Source: Hordeum vulgare subsp. vulgare
Lineage: Eukaryota > Streptophyta > Magnoliopsida > Poales > Poaceae
DNA: 64,000 bases
Assembly: GCF_904849725.1 (NCBI RefSeq)
Contig: NC_058520.1
Coordinates: 318,381,186 to 318,445,185 of the forward strand
Direction: 5' to 3'
The position numbers and the translations under genes were made by a program. Every line of letters starts with the position of its first letter. Position 1 is the stretch's first letter. The notes below the pieces were generated by a model that was given only the letters and a program-made list of their open reading frames with translations, was not told the DNA's origin and did no database searches. Positions 23,338 through 35,911 of the stretch are shown here, piece by piece.

Positions 23338-24228
23338 ATGGCCGCTGTACCCGAGATGCTTCTGGAAACATGCTTTCCTCCGCTTTTGAGTGATAGCCTC
23401 GAGAAGTGTCAAGTGCGTCCCACGCCCGTCTTTCTCTACCACGAACACTTGGTCAATGCCGACACCAAGGAGTATCATGTGGACGTGATAGTGAAGGCTA
23501 ACGACTCCCCAACTAGCTGGTTCTTTGAAGGGCCATAGATGGAGGATCTGATGTTGGCCATGGAGACAGCGGCACAAGAGGCACTCGTGCGACTCCGCGA
23601 CATCCTTCCTGAGTTGGCGGATGAGCCAGCTACTCGTCACCTACCTTTTGTTAAGGATAAGGTAAACGAGAGTTGGACACTCAACCCCTCATCCGAGGAC
23701 GGGATGCCATTGAGGTTTCAGACCTACTTCAGCCTCTCCTCAGACACCTTGACGCATCTTTTGATCAAGGAGTCAACTAGGATCCGCCAAGAGCTGCACC
23801 AAGTTAAGGACCTACTTCATATGGAGAAGATGAAGAACTGCAAGGTGAAGAAAGAAGGGGCACCCGTAATATCACCTGGCTTTGCTTTCCGAGGAAGAAT
23901 ACCCCCACTTCAGGTTGTTCCTCTTTAGAGTCGTCGTTTAACCGCAGACGAGTACACCGAGCTCTTCGCTACCTCACCAACCAAGAGACGTCATGATGGT
24001 CTGCTTCCTTCTCCTACTCCCTCGAGGAAGGGAAGCACTAATGAAGATGAAGACAGAGAGGATAATGAAGACGAAGATCCCATAGAGCCGGCTTATGAGA
24101 CCGCGCAGTCGATCGCTTAGCAGCGTAGGATGTACCGAACGTAGGAGTTCTTGTATCAGCATTTTATGACCCGGATGTTGTGTGAACCTGTTGGATGCAA
24201 GTTGCATTCTGCCTTAAGCAGCTTGTGA
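23338..24228 (+). pseudogene. Extra ORF upstream of gag in V, function unknown
   Basis: One frame of 297 codons starts at ATG 23338, directly after cttgtag (a possible splice acceptor), and ends at TGA 24226. It is interrupted only by four TAG codons (23536, 23926, 24118, 24142). The sequence has a basic middle part with a likely helix (RIRQELHQVKDLLHMEKMK) and an acidic tail (STNEDEDREDNEDEDP). There is no zinc knuckle, no gag fold I recognise and no membrane segment. Being open over this length apart from TAGs, it was once translated. It sits between the primer site and gag in its own frame (gag is in another). I do not recognise the family. Confidence 0.6.
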
Positions 24229-24391
24229 GCGACTACATCACTTGTTTTAAATTAATGCAGTAGTTCTTTTCAAAACCTTTTTCATAAAACCTTGCACACT
24301 AGCACAACACCAGGCCCCCTCTTTACTAGAACATCATCCCTTTCAAGTGCAACCAGTTCGGCAAAATTGACCTGTCTACTCCCCTGATAGG

Positions 24392-25597
24392 ATGGTGAAT
24401 GCAACTCGCAACAGCACTTTCGGCAACCTCGGCTCTGCCTCTTGAGGACAGCAGCAGGGAACCGGAGGGGAAGCTCAAGCTGGAGATCACCATGTGCAGC
24501 AAGACGATGTTCAACCGTCGCCGCCTCCCCCTGAAAGCTTGACCATGGCTTAGTTCCTTCAAGCTCTTCGGGAGGAGCGTCAAGCCAACAATGCCGCTAT
24601 CCGGCAACTGACTCAAAATTTGGTAAACCACCCGCCGCAGAACAGGAATGGCAACAGTCGCTCAACTCTCTCTGAGTTTATGCGGACTACGCCACCCATA
24701 TTCACGGAGATGAATGGGCCCTTGGATGCCGATGACCGGATCTACACTATTGAAGACCTTCTCGCGCTGGTCAAGTGCACTGACGACAACGAGAAAGTCC
24801 TCTATGCAACCCACTGTCTCGGAGGCATGGCCAGAGCCTGGTGGGATGGATTTCAGATCATGCGAGCCGGGCAAGTCATCACTTGGGCCGTGTTCAAGGA
24901 TGGATTCCGCGCCGCTCACATTCCTCCGAGAATGATGACCATTAAGAAGCAGGAATTCCGAGCCTTAAGGCTAGGCAGTGGATCAGTCAAGGAGTATTTG
25001 CAGAAGTTCAACCTTCTATCAAGGTATGCACCTGAAGATGTCAGCACTGAGGCTGCCAAAGTGGAGCGATTTATGGAAGGACTGCAGCAGTCACTCCAGT
25101 ATTAGCTGGATGGTTGTGAATGTCGGACCTTCACTGACCTGGTTAATAAGGCTCTTATGTTGGAAGACAAGCGTCGTGCAATGGACAACACCCATAAGCA
25201 CAAGCTAATGGGTAGTGGAGGACCGATTAGCTCGAAACCACGACTATGGCAGTCAGCCCCAGCAAGACCCAACTATCAGGAGCAGCAGTAGAAGCATCCA
25301 ACATTTCGCCAGAATTACCAACCTCAGCAAGTCAGCGTCAAGCCAGCAAACACTCCGCCAAACAACAGTGGAGGCAAGACCAACCCTCCAGCGCAAGTTA
25401 CCTGTTTCGGGTGTGGACAACCAGGGCACTATTCTAGGTAGTGCCCCAATAAGAAACCCGATGCTCCGCACCCCAATGCGCCAAATCCAGGCCACGGAGC
25501 ACGAGGCAGGAACCAGGCTCCCCACAATCAGCAGTATCACAGCAAGGGGCGAATTAATCATATTTTCGCAGGTGAGGCACAGGAAGACCCAGACTGA
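24392..25597 (+). pseudogene. V gag (capsid and zinc knuckle)
   Basis: Gag forms the virus-like particle. The frame starts at ATG 24392. The best stretch, 24620-25105, is a retrotransposon gag domain with the usual core (YATHCLGGMARAWWDGF, then EFRALRLGSGSVKEYLQKF). A CCHC zinc knuckle starts at 25403 (CFGCGQPGHYSR) but is cut by TAG at 25439, before its last Cys. Stops in the same frame are at 24443 (TGA), 24551, 25103, 25289, 25439 (TAG) and 25595 (TGA). There is no frameshift, so gag was fused in frame with pol as one polyprotein, as is usual for chromoviruses. Confidence 0.85.
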
Positions 25598-26883
25598 ATT
25601 CTGGGTACGTTCCTCGTCAACTCTACCCCAGCAACAATATTGTTTGATTGTGGTGCTTTGCACTCCTTTGTTACGCAAAAGTTTGCGGAAAAGTGTGGTC
25701 TAGAACCTACCTTGCTTCATGGGCATATGGCAATTCAAACCCTGGGAGCAGTTTTGAGCACCAACCTAGGGTGTAGGAAGGTCGGGATAGATATCAATGG
25801 GAGGAGCTTCTCAGCGGATCTCATTGTGCTTAAGTCGCAAGGCCTAGAGGTAATCCTCAGTATGAACTGGTTGGCCAAGCATCAGAGTATCTTGGACTTT
25901 GCTAACAGGGCCATTACCATGACAAGTGACCAAGGGGTCAAAGTCAAGTATGTCTCTGAGCGAGTACCCACTCGAGTGTCATGAGTTAACAGCCTATCAG
26001 AGGAAGGACTCGACCGAGTGCCAATAGTCTGTGAATACCCGGACGTCTTTCCTGATGAGCTACCAGGGATGCCTTGTCACCGAGACATCGAGTTCATCAT
26101 AGAACTCATGCCATGATCAAGGCCTATTTATAAGAAGCCTTACAGGATGGGATCTGAAGAGCTAGCGGAGTTGAAGAAGCAACTGGATGAGCAACTTAGG
26201 AAAGGGTTTATTCGTCCCAGTGCGTCACCTTGGGGATCACATGTTCTCTTCGTGTCCAAGAAGGATGGGACAATCCGACTTTGCGTCGATTACCGTTCTC
26301 TCAATGAGATCACGATCAAGAACAAGTATCCACTCCCCAAAATTGCAGACTTGTTCGACCAAATGAATAGAGCAAAGGTATTCTCCAAGATCGACCTCCG
26401 ATCTGGATATTACCAACTAAAGATTCGACCCGAAGACATCCCGAAGACGTCATTTGTCACCCGGTACAGTCTGTACGAATGCACTGTGATGTCCTTTGGA
26501 TTGACGAATGCCGCAGCTTACTTCATGTACCTCATGAATAAGGTCTTCATGGAATATCTGGACAAGTTTTTCGTCGTATTCATTGACGACATATTAATCT
26601 TTTCCAAATCTGAAGAAGAGCATGAGCAACACTTGAGGCTAGTATTGGAAAAGCTTCGAGAGCACTAACTGTATGCCAAGTTCAGCAAATGCCAGTTTTG
26701 GCTGAACGAAGTTGGATTCCTTGGTCATACCATGACAGCAAGTGGATTGGCAGTTGATCCCTCTAAGATTACCACGGTAACCAATCGGGAATCGCTAATT
26801 GACATGAAGGAAGTCAGGAGCTTCCTCGGACTCGCAGGATATTACCGCAAGTTCGTAGAAGGATTCTCCCGCATCGGCAACCT
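25598..26883 (+). pseudogene. V protease and reverse transcriptase
   Basis: The aspartic protease is at about 25620-25980. Its active-site motif reads LFDCGALHSF, so the usual DSGA/DTGA triplet is altered (Cys in place of Ser/Thr). Reverse transcriptase follows at about 26147-26880, with [10 protein letters not shown], the thumb-side [12 protein letters not shown], and the catalytic [10 protein letters not shown] (two Asp present). The frame is shared with gag. Stops are at 25982 and 26114 (TGA) and 26666 (TAA), and the frame is lost by an indel just before 26884. RT copies the element RNA into DNA in the particle. Residues at the RT active site are still intact although the frame is broken. 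Confidence 0.9.
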
Positions 26884-28924
26884 ATGACTCAGCTCTTGAA
26901 GAAAGGCAAGAAGTTCGAATGGACGCCGGAGTGTGAGGCAAGCTTCCAAGAGTTCAAGAAGAGGTTAACCACCGCCCCGGTATTGGCCACTCCAGATATC
27001 AGCAAGGAGTTCGTGATATATTGTGATGCCTCAAGGACCGGGCTAGGTGGGGTTTTAATGCAGGATGGCAGGGTCGTAGCATACTTGTCATGGCAACTGC
27101 GCCCGCATGAGGAAAATTATGCCACCCATGATCTCGAGTTGGCAGCAGTAGTGCATGCCCTGAAGACATGGCGACATTACCTTTTGGGGAAGCAATGTGA
27201 AATATACACCGACCACATGAGTTTGAAGTATATCTTCACCCAAAGGGAATTGAATATGAGGCAACGGAGATGGTTGGAGTTAATCAAAGACTACGACCTC
27301 AGCATTCAATATCACCCCGGTAAGGCGAATGTAGTGGCTGATGCCTTGAGTCGGAAGAACAGCACCTTAAACGTCATTCTTAAGGAAAGGCAGCCCGCCT
27401 TATATGAAGAATTGGAGAACTTCGGATTGGAACTGGTGGAACTAGGATTCCTAGATAACCTCGAAGTCAAGCCAACACTAGAAGACGGTATCAAGGGAGC
27501 CTAGAAGGGTTCCAAGAGCATCGAAGGTATCAAGAAGAAGATTCCAGAAGGCGAGGCCCCAGGATTCTTGGAGGATGATCGAGGAGTGGTGTGGTTTGGG
27601 AAACGTTTATGCGTACCCAACAAGGCTGAACTCAAGGAACTCATCCTACGGGAAGCTCATGATACACCCTACTCCATTCACCTCGGTGGTACCAAGATGT
27701 AGCAAGATCTCCGAGAAAGATTCTGGTGGCACGACATGAAGAGGGAAATCGCGTCGTATGTGGCCAAGTGCATTGTGTGTCAGCAAGTTAAGGCTGAGCA
27801 TTAGTGACCCACAGGAGTGCTACAACCTCTCCAGGTGCCGGAATGGAAGTGGGACAAGGTAGGGATGGATTTCATTACCGACCTACCACGGTCTAGCAAG
27901 GGCCATAACTTGATATGGGTTGTTGTCGACCATTTGAACAAAGTGGCCCATTTCATCCCTGTCAACACCACTTATGATGGGAACAAGTTGGCTAGTCTCT
28001 TTATCGATCGCATAGTAAGCCTTCATGGAGTTCCCAAGGATATTGTATCTGACTGAGGCACGCAGTTCACCTCAAGGTTTTGGAGGAAACTTCAGGAAGC
28101 CCTGGGTACCAAGCTCTCTTTCAGCACCGCCTTCCACCAGGAGATGGGAGGACAGACGAAAAGGGTGAATCAGATACTCGAAGATATGCTCCGCGCATGC
28201 GTCCTAGTGCACGAAGCCAAATGGGAAGACTGTCTGCCATTTGCTGAGTTTTCATACAACAACAGCTACCAGTCCAGTCTCCAGATGGCCCCGTTCGAAG
28301 TGTTGTACGGACGGGAAATGCCGCACCTCGCTCAACTGGTCAGAAACCATAGACGGGCTAATTTTCGGACCAGAAGTTTTGCACCGGGCTGAAGAGAAGG
28401 TGCAACTAGTCCGGGAAAATATGAAAGCAGCCAAGCCGCGACAAAAGAGTTATGCGGACTCTCGCCACAGGAATGTGGAGTTCATTCCCGGAGATCTGGT
28501 GTACCTCCGTGTCACACCTCTCAAGGGAACCAAGCATTTCCACGTGAAGGGGAAACTCGCTCCAAGGTTCATTGGGCCATTTAAGATCACTTTAAGGCGT
28601 GGAGAGGTCTCTTATCAGTTGGAGTTACCTCCGGAACTTTCGGGTGTGCACAACGTTTTCCACGTGTCACAGATTTGGAAGTGTCTCCAAATGCCGAGTC
28701 GTTTTGATCCTTACAAGGACATTGATCACTGGGCCATTGACCTTTAGTCTGATCTCACCTACCGCGAGAGGCCAATCCGCATTCTGGATGAAGCAGAGCG
28801 ATGCACCCGAAGCCGCACCATCAAGTATTTCAAGGTTCAATGGAGCAACCACACCGAAGCCGAAGCTACATGGGAGCGTGAAGACTATCTCCGATCTGAG
28901 TTTCCAGACCTTATTAGCACCTAG
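26884..28924 (+). pseudogene. V RNase H, integrase and chromodomain
   Basis: RNase H lies at 26975-27355 ([42 protein letters not shown]). The integrase zinc finger (His-His-Cys-Cys) is at about 27650-27800 and the core at 27830-28230. The first two core Asp are present in MDFITDLP and VSD. The third acidic residue of the DDE triad is Lys in GQTKRVNQ (about 28150-28180), so integrase is inactive. Stops lie at 27502, 27700, 27802, 27805 and 28054. An extra base near 28320 shifts the frame, after which the integrase C-terminus (KGTKHFHVKGKLAPRFIGPF) and the chromodomain (28750-28915, with IKYFKVQWSNHTEAEATWE) follow. TAG at 28745 interrupts and TAG at 28922 closes. A chromodomain steers insertion to heterochromatin in this clade. 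Confidence 0.9.
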
Positions 28925-28950
28925 CTTAGGAATCTCGGGGACGAGATTCT

Positions 28951-28967
28951 TGTAAGGGGGATAGGTC
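28951..28967 (+). other. Polypurine tract of element V
   Basis: tgtaagggggataggtc lies directly before the 3' LTR, immediately after the chromodomain stop region. Confidence 0.85.
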
Positions 28968-31900
28968 TGTCACACCCTGTTTTTGCTATCACTTGTCTAT
29001 GTTGTAAAATTATGAGCTTGTTAAAACTTTTTCAAAACTAATGTTGTGAGTGCCATGATTGACATTGTATGCTTGTATGCTTGATCATGTGAGGATTTAA
29101 AACCCTAAATTCCTTGGTATTATACTGATTTCCAAAAACCTTTGCTTATTGCTGACAAAGTAAAATCACCTTGAGTTGCACTACATGTCCTTGATAGCAA
29201 GCAGTGCTTCTACTCATATTTGGTGGTCTGATTTTTACCTATCTTTATATTTCAAGACCACAAAAATAATTATTTTTGTGATTATTTTCCTAATTAAGTA
29301 ACTTGTCCATTTCTAAGGTTGGAATTGGTATTCCGACATGGAAAAATACTTTTCTGCTTTGGAAAAATATGATTAATCTTAGAGATGATCAGAATGACAT
29401 ATATTTTCAATACATAGGATTTTAAACCCCATTTTATGTTCTATTTATTGATTAAAACTATATAAGCTATTTCTGTCTGTTTTGGCATTTTGAAATATTT
29501 CCAAAGGAAATATTCTCAATAAATTCCTAGAAAATTCCAGTGGTATCCCTAAGCCTTGTTTGGTGTCCACGTAAAGTTTCACCTTGATCAAAGATGGAGA
29601 AGGACCCCAAATAACCCAAAAACCCTGTCTGTCCAGAATCAAGTTAGAGTAACTCTACATAGCAAAGTTTGTCCATTGAGGCTAGAACTTTGCAGGAGTG
29701 CCTAATACCTCAAATGAGGGTTCCACACCCAAAATGGGATTTGTGGGACTTAGTTTGCCCACACTCCTTTTGGAAGGAACAAATCTGGTCATATTGGAGT
29801 GTGACAGACTAAAATTTGGTGGAACTCCATGGTTTACCACCAAAACCAAACCTGTTATGTCTCAGCACCAGTGGTGGGGTGCAACCCCCTAAACCTAGTG
29901 TCGAACACCTTCTGAAAGAGAGGAAAAAGGCACCTTAGCCACAGCTAAACCAAACTCCTTTGCTTCAAACTCTTAGATTAAGTGGCCAACACCGGTATCT
30001 AACCCCAGTCAACTGGCCCCTCACTGGTTTAAAGTGGAAAGGCCAAAACCCCCAATTTAGACCTTAGTTCATGACTGACAGCAATAGTATTTCTTGCCCC
30101 CTATGACCAGTCGAAGTTCCCACTAAAACCAAACGGCTAGCCACAGCCCCAGCAAGTGCCAGGACATGCTAGACACATCCAAAGTGCCTCAGAGTGCACC
30201 AGCATGCTGTGGCATGCCAAAACTGCGCTCTAGGCGCGCTAGAGGGAGTCACTGAGGCGGGGGCGATGCCCTCGGCCAGTTCCAGCCTCCCCCGAGATGT
30301 CCAACCTCTTCCCCGACAACCCCTCTGCGTTGGGCAAGCCTCGGGGCCCCTCCTCTCTCGCACTAGAGCTCTCGCGACATGTGCCCGCGCGCTCCAGAAC
30401 CGGCCATTGTTGCGCGGCCACGAATGCACGACTCTCCTCTCTCTCTCTCTGAAGCAGATGGTTCGGGTGGTCCAATACCACGTCCTGAGACCGTGGTTTC
30501 AACCCCAACCTCTCTCTGCACCCCCATGCGCCCCACGGTGAGTCACCGGCGCTCCCGAATCTGCTCACTGTCGCGGGCCTATAAATAGCCCTCCCCCTCG
30601 CTCCAGAACCCCTCAGATAACTTCGACACGATCACTAGTACCTCCCTAGCCACCCCACCAAACCAGCAGATCCCCGGTGCTCGAAATCGACCGAGGCCCC
30701 TCCGCCTCGGTGCTCCGGTCGATCTTCGGCTACACGACGGGTCATGCGCCACTCAACCCAGCAAACTGACCCCCTTGATCCTAGGAAGCTTTCCCCCAAC
30801 TCGCCCGAGCTTTTCCGTGTCTCTAGCCACCCCCTCGACCACCTCCCGAAACTCCTCCACCACGGCCTCCTCGTCGCCGGTGAACCCCTGCCTCCCCGTC
30901 GTTGTTTCAACCACCAACAGGTAGGCGACGGTCAGGCAAACCCATTCCCGTGTTTGTTGGAGCATGAGCGCGTCGGCAACTTCATCGGCGTCCTCCTCCT
31001 CTCTGGCTGGAGGTAGGAGACGACCCCGACAGGTGTGCCCCACCTGTCGGTGGCCCAGCCACCTCCCCCGCGCTGGCCTCGGCCACTGACCGTAGGGCCC
31101 CGCGCGTTAGGTTCAAACCTGACGGCGCGCGTGGGCAGGCTGTCGGCTCGCCATTGGCCAGCCCAGCTCTGGGCCGAGCCAGTCCAGAGCTAGCCTGTTT
31201 TTCTTTTATTTTTAAACCCTGGTTTCTAAGATTTTTATGAAAACATTTAACCACTGTAAAAATATAATTCTTCCACTATTATTCTTCTAAAAATGTGTAG
31301 TATTTAATGATATGGTTAGGTGAATTTTTCCAGCAACTAATGTATTTTATATTAATAAAAAGGACTAAAATGGAATAGTTTTGCTTCTGTTTGGTTGTTT
31401 TCAAAAATATTCCTTCAAAGAATACTAAGGCAAATATTTTTAAATGATATGTTAGATTTATCAGAAATAGGGAACATTTTTAAAATGACTTTGTGGACTG
31501 TTTCCGTGTGAGCTATTTCTTATTTATTGTTTTATCGATTATCGAAAATCTGTGTGACGAGGGAATCGGAGCGAAAGACCTCGAAGACCCCAGATACTTA
31601 GCTGACCAAGGCAAGCAGCCCTTTGACCATGACTCAGCATATGTTACTTTGCATGTTAAATAGCAAGTATTCCCATTGCATATGATCATAAGTGCCGGTA
31701 ATCATTTGATATGATTTTACCGAAGGCTCTCCCGGAGCACATGCATTGAGCTTGACCCTACCCCTTGAGGGTCATGCTAATACCATGTTGACAAGTAAAG
31801 ATAGCAGTAGTATTATCATAAGCATGATGTTGTCATAAAGCAAGAGTTTATGAAAACCCCGTCGGGTGCCACTAATGCCCGAGGGTGATGATGAGTTAGG

Positions 31901-33096
31901 TGGTCACTTTTGGTGAAGTGATGCACCCGGTATTTGTGTGAGTAAGGTTTCGAAAATGGGATTAGATTTATGATGTGTCGACCGTCCCAACCTTACCAGT
32001 ACGACCATGTTACCCCTTATGGGACGGGGCTATGTTAATTACTCTGGTCGGTGCTAGCAAAGAGCCACATTACTAGTGGCAGGAGTGATCTGTGGTAACT
32101 CTCATGATGGGGTCGTGCCGGGTAGGACGACTATGCCATTTTTATGAGTTCCAGTCACACTGTTGGTCCCCGCATGGTTGGTACTGTCCACAATTGTTGC
32201 TCGTAAGACGTACAACATGTGGGCTGGGTACTAATCGAGTGGACCTCTTTGTCTAGTATCGTCAGGGGAAAGGCATTGATCGGGTACTTACCTCGTGTAT
32301 GTGATATACCGCGAGTCGTGGATGACACGGAAGTTCCCCGGATCTCATGGGTCCAGCGTACTACCTCTGCAAAGTGTAAACTATTCGAATAGCCGTGTCC
32401 ACGGTCAAGGACAGTTGGGAAATCCTGCTAAAACTATGTCTTGATATTTCCGCATAAATCAAGTGTGCGTGAGTGTGTGTGTGTGTGTGTACGTGATGAG
32501 AAAGGTGTTGCTATGATAGCAATAATATGACCAAGTTTGGTGACTTGGCATATAGGGTGAACCCGGATGGTTCAGCCCTCGGCTGATATATTGATATATG
32601 TAACCTGTTCTTCAAGAGTAATTCTTTAACTTGATGCATATTCATGATCATTCCACCCAGATGACTTACACTAGAAATGCATGATATTGTTATCCTTCAC
32701 TTTCGTTGATTATATCATGGGCTGTTTGCGAGTACATTCAAAGTACTCATTGGCTTGCCACTGGTTATGTTATTGACCAGACATAGAAGGACTGGACTTT
32801 GGAGATGAGTACGTCTTCGGAGACACCCCTGCGAACTAGGACGCTTCCGAGTCACAATGCTTGTCGGTGTAGGCTTGATGGCATGCGCACCCGCTTAGCC
32901 CCTTTGTTTTCCGCTATTAGTGTACTCGTGTGATTTGGCCTGAGGCCGTGTCTTGTGAACTTGACCCTTCGGTCACGTGTTTTAATAATCGGTACTTGGA
33001 TGTAAGACTCTTTATTCAGTATCTGTGTTCAGTGAGCATTGATCTCTGGGATCACTGAGCACGGCGATTCTCGACTAGTAAGTCGGGATCCCCACA
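28968..33096 (+). repeat. 3' LTR of element V
   Basis: 4129 bp, TGTCACACCC to ccccaca. Its candidate TATA box is at 30580-30588 (TATAAATAG) and its TG microsatellite is near 32480. At 30640-30694, just after the TATA region, it carries a block quite unlike the 5' LTR at the same place. ORFs such as 30239-30568 (minus) are chance frames in a GC-rich leader. Confidence 0.93.
30580..30588 (+). promoter_or_regulatory. Candidate TATA box, V 3' LTR
   Basis: TATAAATAG, identical to the 5' LTR copy. It would read outward into W and Y sequence. Confidence 0.6.
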
Positions 33097-33101
33097 CCTG
33101 C

Positions 33102-34272
33102 ATGAGGGTCTCACGATCCCACCAAGTTAGTCTAGCTATATACTCAAGACACGTCTTATCATCACAACAAAACATAGTGTGCAATTCATATATCCGAGAA
33201 CGACCCTTCCTATGGCACCAGGGTTATGGCGCTAGCTTAATAATGAAGGATACTCGTTCACTCTGATCAATCGTTCCATAAAGAACCCAGTGCTGAACAG
33301 GGTTTATCGGAGCTCAATGGGTGCTGTGGCAAATCCGTGTGTTAGACACGTGACCAGAAGTATGAGCTGGGGAAGCTTGTGAGGGTTAGGTTGGTCTAGG
33401 GAGGGTTTTCCAATCTTGAGGGAAAGCATCACTTCTACACGTCATGTCTCGTGGAGCACGGCATAGTTAGCGTCTTCAGTGTCAGTTGCTCGTCGAATTC
33501 GATCTTTGGTCCATCTTGTCTTGCTGGTCCCCAGTTGTTCGTATAAAGGTGGGGGAGAGGTAGTAACATAGAGGGGAGTGTCTAAGGGGGGTGCTATGGT
33601 GCAAGTGCAATCAAACAAGTGCCGAAAGGCCAACTCAACATCAAGATAAGATAGATGATATATTCGTGTACTCGTTGTGTAAGGAAAAAGCGCGACTTAT
33701 ATCAGGGCACAAACAATAAAAACAAGCAACACACAACATGGTTCCATCCGAACCATTTCACGGACTCAACTTCGCATAGGGGACTCACGACTCATCTTAC
33801 CCTAGGGGTTCTTGGACTCAACGGGCGTGCTTGCTTCGTGTCTCGAGAGGGTCCGCTCAGTCTTCTGGGTCCACTCGTGGTGTTGCCATGTCTCTTGTTG
33901 CTATTTGCCAAAACGACTTGGGTTGAGCTGGAAAGAATTCTCGACGACTTCTCGCCTGGTGAGCTACAAACGAATGTGGTTCCTCATGGTTGTCGTTGAC
34001 AGGGTATTTTGTGACTTTGCAGTCTTATAGTTGTCTTCTTGTCTTCCGAGGCTTCGAGAGCTCCAAGTGGACAACCTTCATGCAATGACATGGCAAGGCA
34101 TGATAGAGTTCCGACCCGTCAGTCATGTTGATCACAATATCGACACCTAGGGCGGGGATGAAGAGAACCGTTTTCCTGCTCACTAGGGTGAGGCGGACCA
34201 AATGGCGAGGTTCTCATCCATCGGTGGTGGTTGACACAACCTTGATATTGACAAGGTCCCTCTATTAGCGAT
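33102..34272 (-). other. W interior between V and Y, no gene recognised
   Basis: The sequence resumes after the V target duplication and ends with GCGAT (34268-34272), the target duplication of Y. Open frames on both strands are under 120 codons and show no retroelement motif. Confidence 0.6.
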
Positions 34273-34296
34273 TGATGACCCACAAGCATAGGGGAT
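34273..34296 (-). repeat. Outer 24 bp of the Y 3' LTR
   Basis: tgatgacccacaagcatagg plus gat is the end of the Y LTR. It is continued at 52614 (caatcgtagtcc) after element X. GGGAT at 34292-34296 is the left copy of the X target site. Confidence 0.85.
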
Positions 34297-35911
34297 TGAT
34301 GTTTGTTGTGTATCCCTTGCAACTGCGCCAGAAATAGTTGTGTCGACGGCACAAGGAATCCTTCAGCTACGGCTACGCCTTAAGGGACTTCCTAGGCAAT
34401 TATGCAAAGGATTTTCCCCGTGGCCTTGGAGCCTTGCGTTGGTGTTCCCTCAAAGCGGAAAGGGTGATGTAGCACAGCGACGGTAAGTATTTCCCTCAGT
34501 TTGAGAACCAAGGTATCAATCCGGCAGAGGAGTATCTCAAGATCCTGCACAAACACAAAAGCTTATACCCAACGCTATGACATGTCAATCCCTTATATAT
34601 CGTTTGCCAAGTGAGAACTGAAAGCAACAAAGTAACAAAGCAAAGTAAAAGCGGAGGTGTAAACGATAGATGTGAATAGACCCGGGGCCCCTAGTGTTTA
34701 CTAGTGGCTTCTCTCATGAAAGCAAGTAGACGGTGGGTGAACAAATTACTGTCGAGCAATTGATAGAACCGCGCAAAGTCATGACGATATCTATGCAATG
34801 ATTATATCTATAGGCATCACGTCCGAAACAAGTAGACCGATACTTTCTGCATCTACTACTATTACTCCACATGTCGACCACTATCCAGCATGCATCTAGT
34901 GTATTAAGTCCATAAGAATAGAGTAACGCCTTAAGAAAGATGAAAGGATTTAGAGGGATAATCTCAAACCAATGATAAAACCCCCCATCTTTTTACCCTT
35001 GATGGCAACTACTTGATGTGTGCCTTGCTGCCCCTACTGTCACTGGTAAAGGTCACCACATGGCAGAATCCAAAACCAAGCACTGCTCCCATTGCAAGAA
35101 TCATAGATCTAGTTGTCCAAACAAAACCCAAGACTCGGAGAGACTTACAAGGATATCAAATCATGCATATAATAAATCGGCAAAACTCAAATATATATCA
35201 TAGATAATCTGATCACAAATCCACAATTCATTGGATCTCGACAAACACACTGCCAAAGAAGATTACATCAGATAGATATCCATGAAGATCATGGAGAACT
35301 TTGTATTGAAGATCCAAGAGAGAGAAGAAGCCATCTAGCTACTAACTATGGACCCGTAGGTCTGAAGTGAACTACTCACGAGTCATTGGAGGGGTGATGA
35401 TGATGATGAAGAAGAGCTCCAACTCCAAAGTCCCCTCCGGCAGGGCGCCGAGAAGGGTCTCCAGATGAGATCTCGCGGAAACGGAAGCTTGTGGCGGCGG
35501 AAAAGTATTTTCGAGGCTCCCCTGATTTTTTGCGGAATATTTGGGAATTTATAGGCCAAAGAACTAGGTCAGGGGGCGGCCAGGGAGGCCACAAGCCTGC
35601 CCACCGCCGCCTCCCCCTGGTGGCGGAGTGGGGGCTTGTGGGCTCCCTGGAGCCCACCTGGCTTGGCCCAAAAGCCCCCTAGTCTTCTTCCGTTCGGGAA
35701 AAAATCATTCAGGGTTTTTCTTCCGTTTGGACTCCGTTCCAAAATCAGATCTGAAAAGAGTCAAAAACACAGAAAAAAACAAGATCTGGCACTTGGCACT
35801 GAATTAATAAGTTAGTACCAAAAAAGATATAAAAGGTACATAAAACAACCAAAGAAGACAAGATAAAAGCGTGAAACCATCAAAAATTATAGATACGTTT
35901 GAGACGTATCT
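34297..35911 (-). repeat. 3' LTR of element X
   Basis: It starts tgatgtttgttgtgtatc on the plus strand. At the other end gagacgtatct replaces the expected gagacgtatca, a mutated terminal base. A minus-strand TATA-like box (rc of aatttata) is at 35546-35553. Confidence 0.88.

Larger units (their letters stand above)
19086..33096 (+). mobile_element. Full-length Tekay/Del-type chromovirus V (Ty3/gypsy), decayed
   Basis: Total length is 14,011 bp with two long LTRs (4116 and 4129 bp) and a perfect target duplication CCTGC at 19081-19085 and 33097-33101. The order is LTR, tRNA-Met primer site, an extra ORF, gag, protease, RT, RNase H, integrase, chromodomain, polypurine tract, LTR. A C-terminal chromodomain with this integrase/RT type places it in the Tekay (Del) chromoviruses. 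About 30 differences in the first ~415 bp of the LTRs give roughly 7% divergence, or about 2.7 million years at 1.3e-8 per site per year. It is inserted in W in the opposite orientation. Confidence 0.93.
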
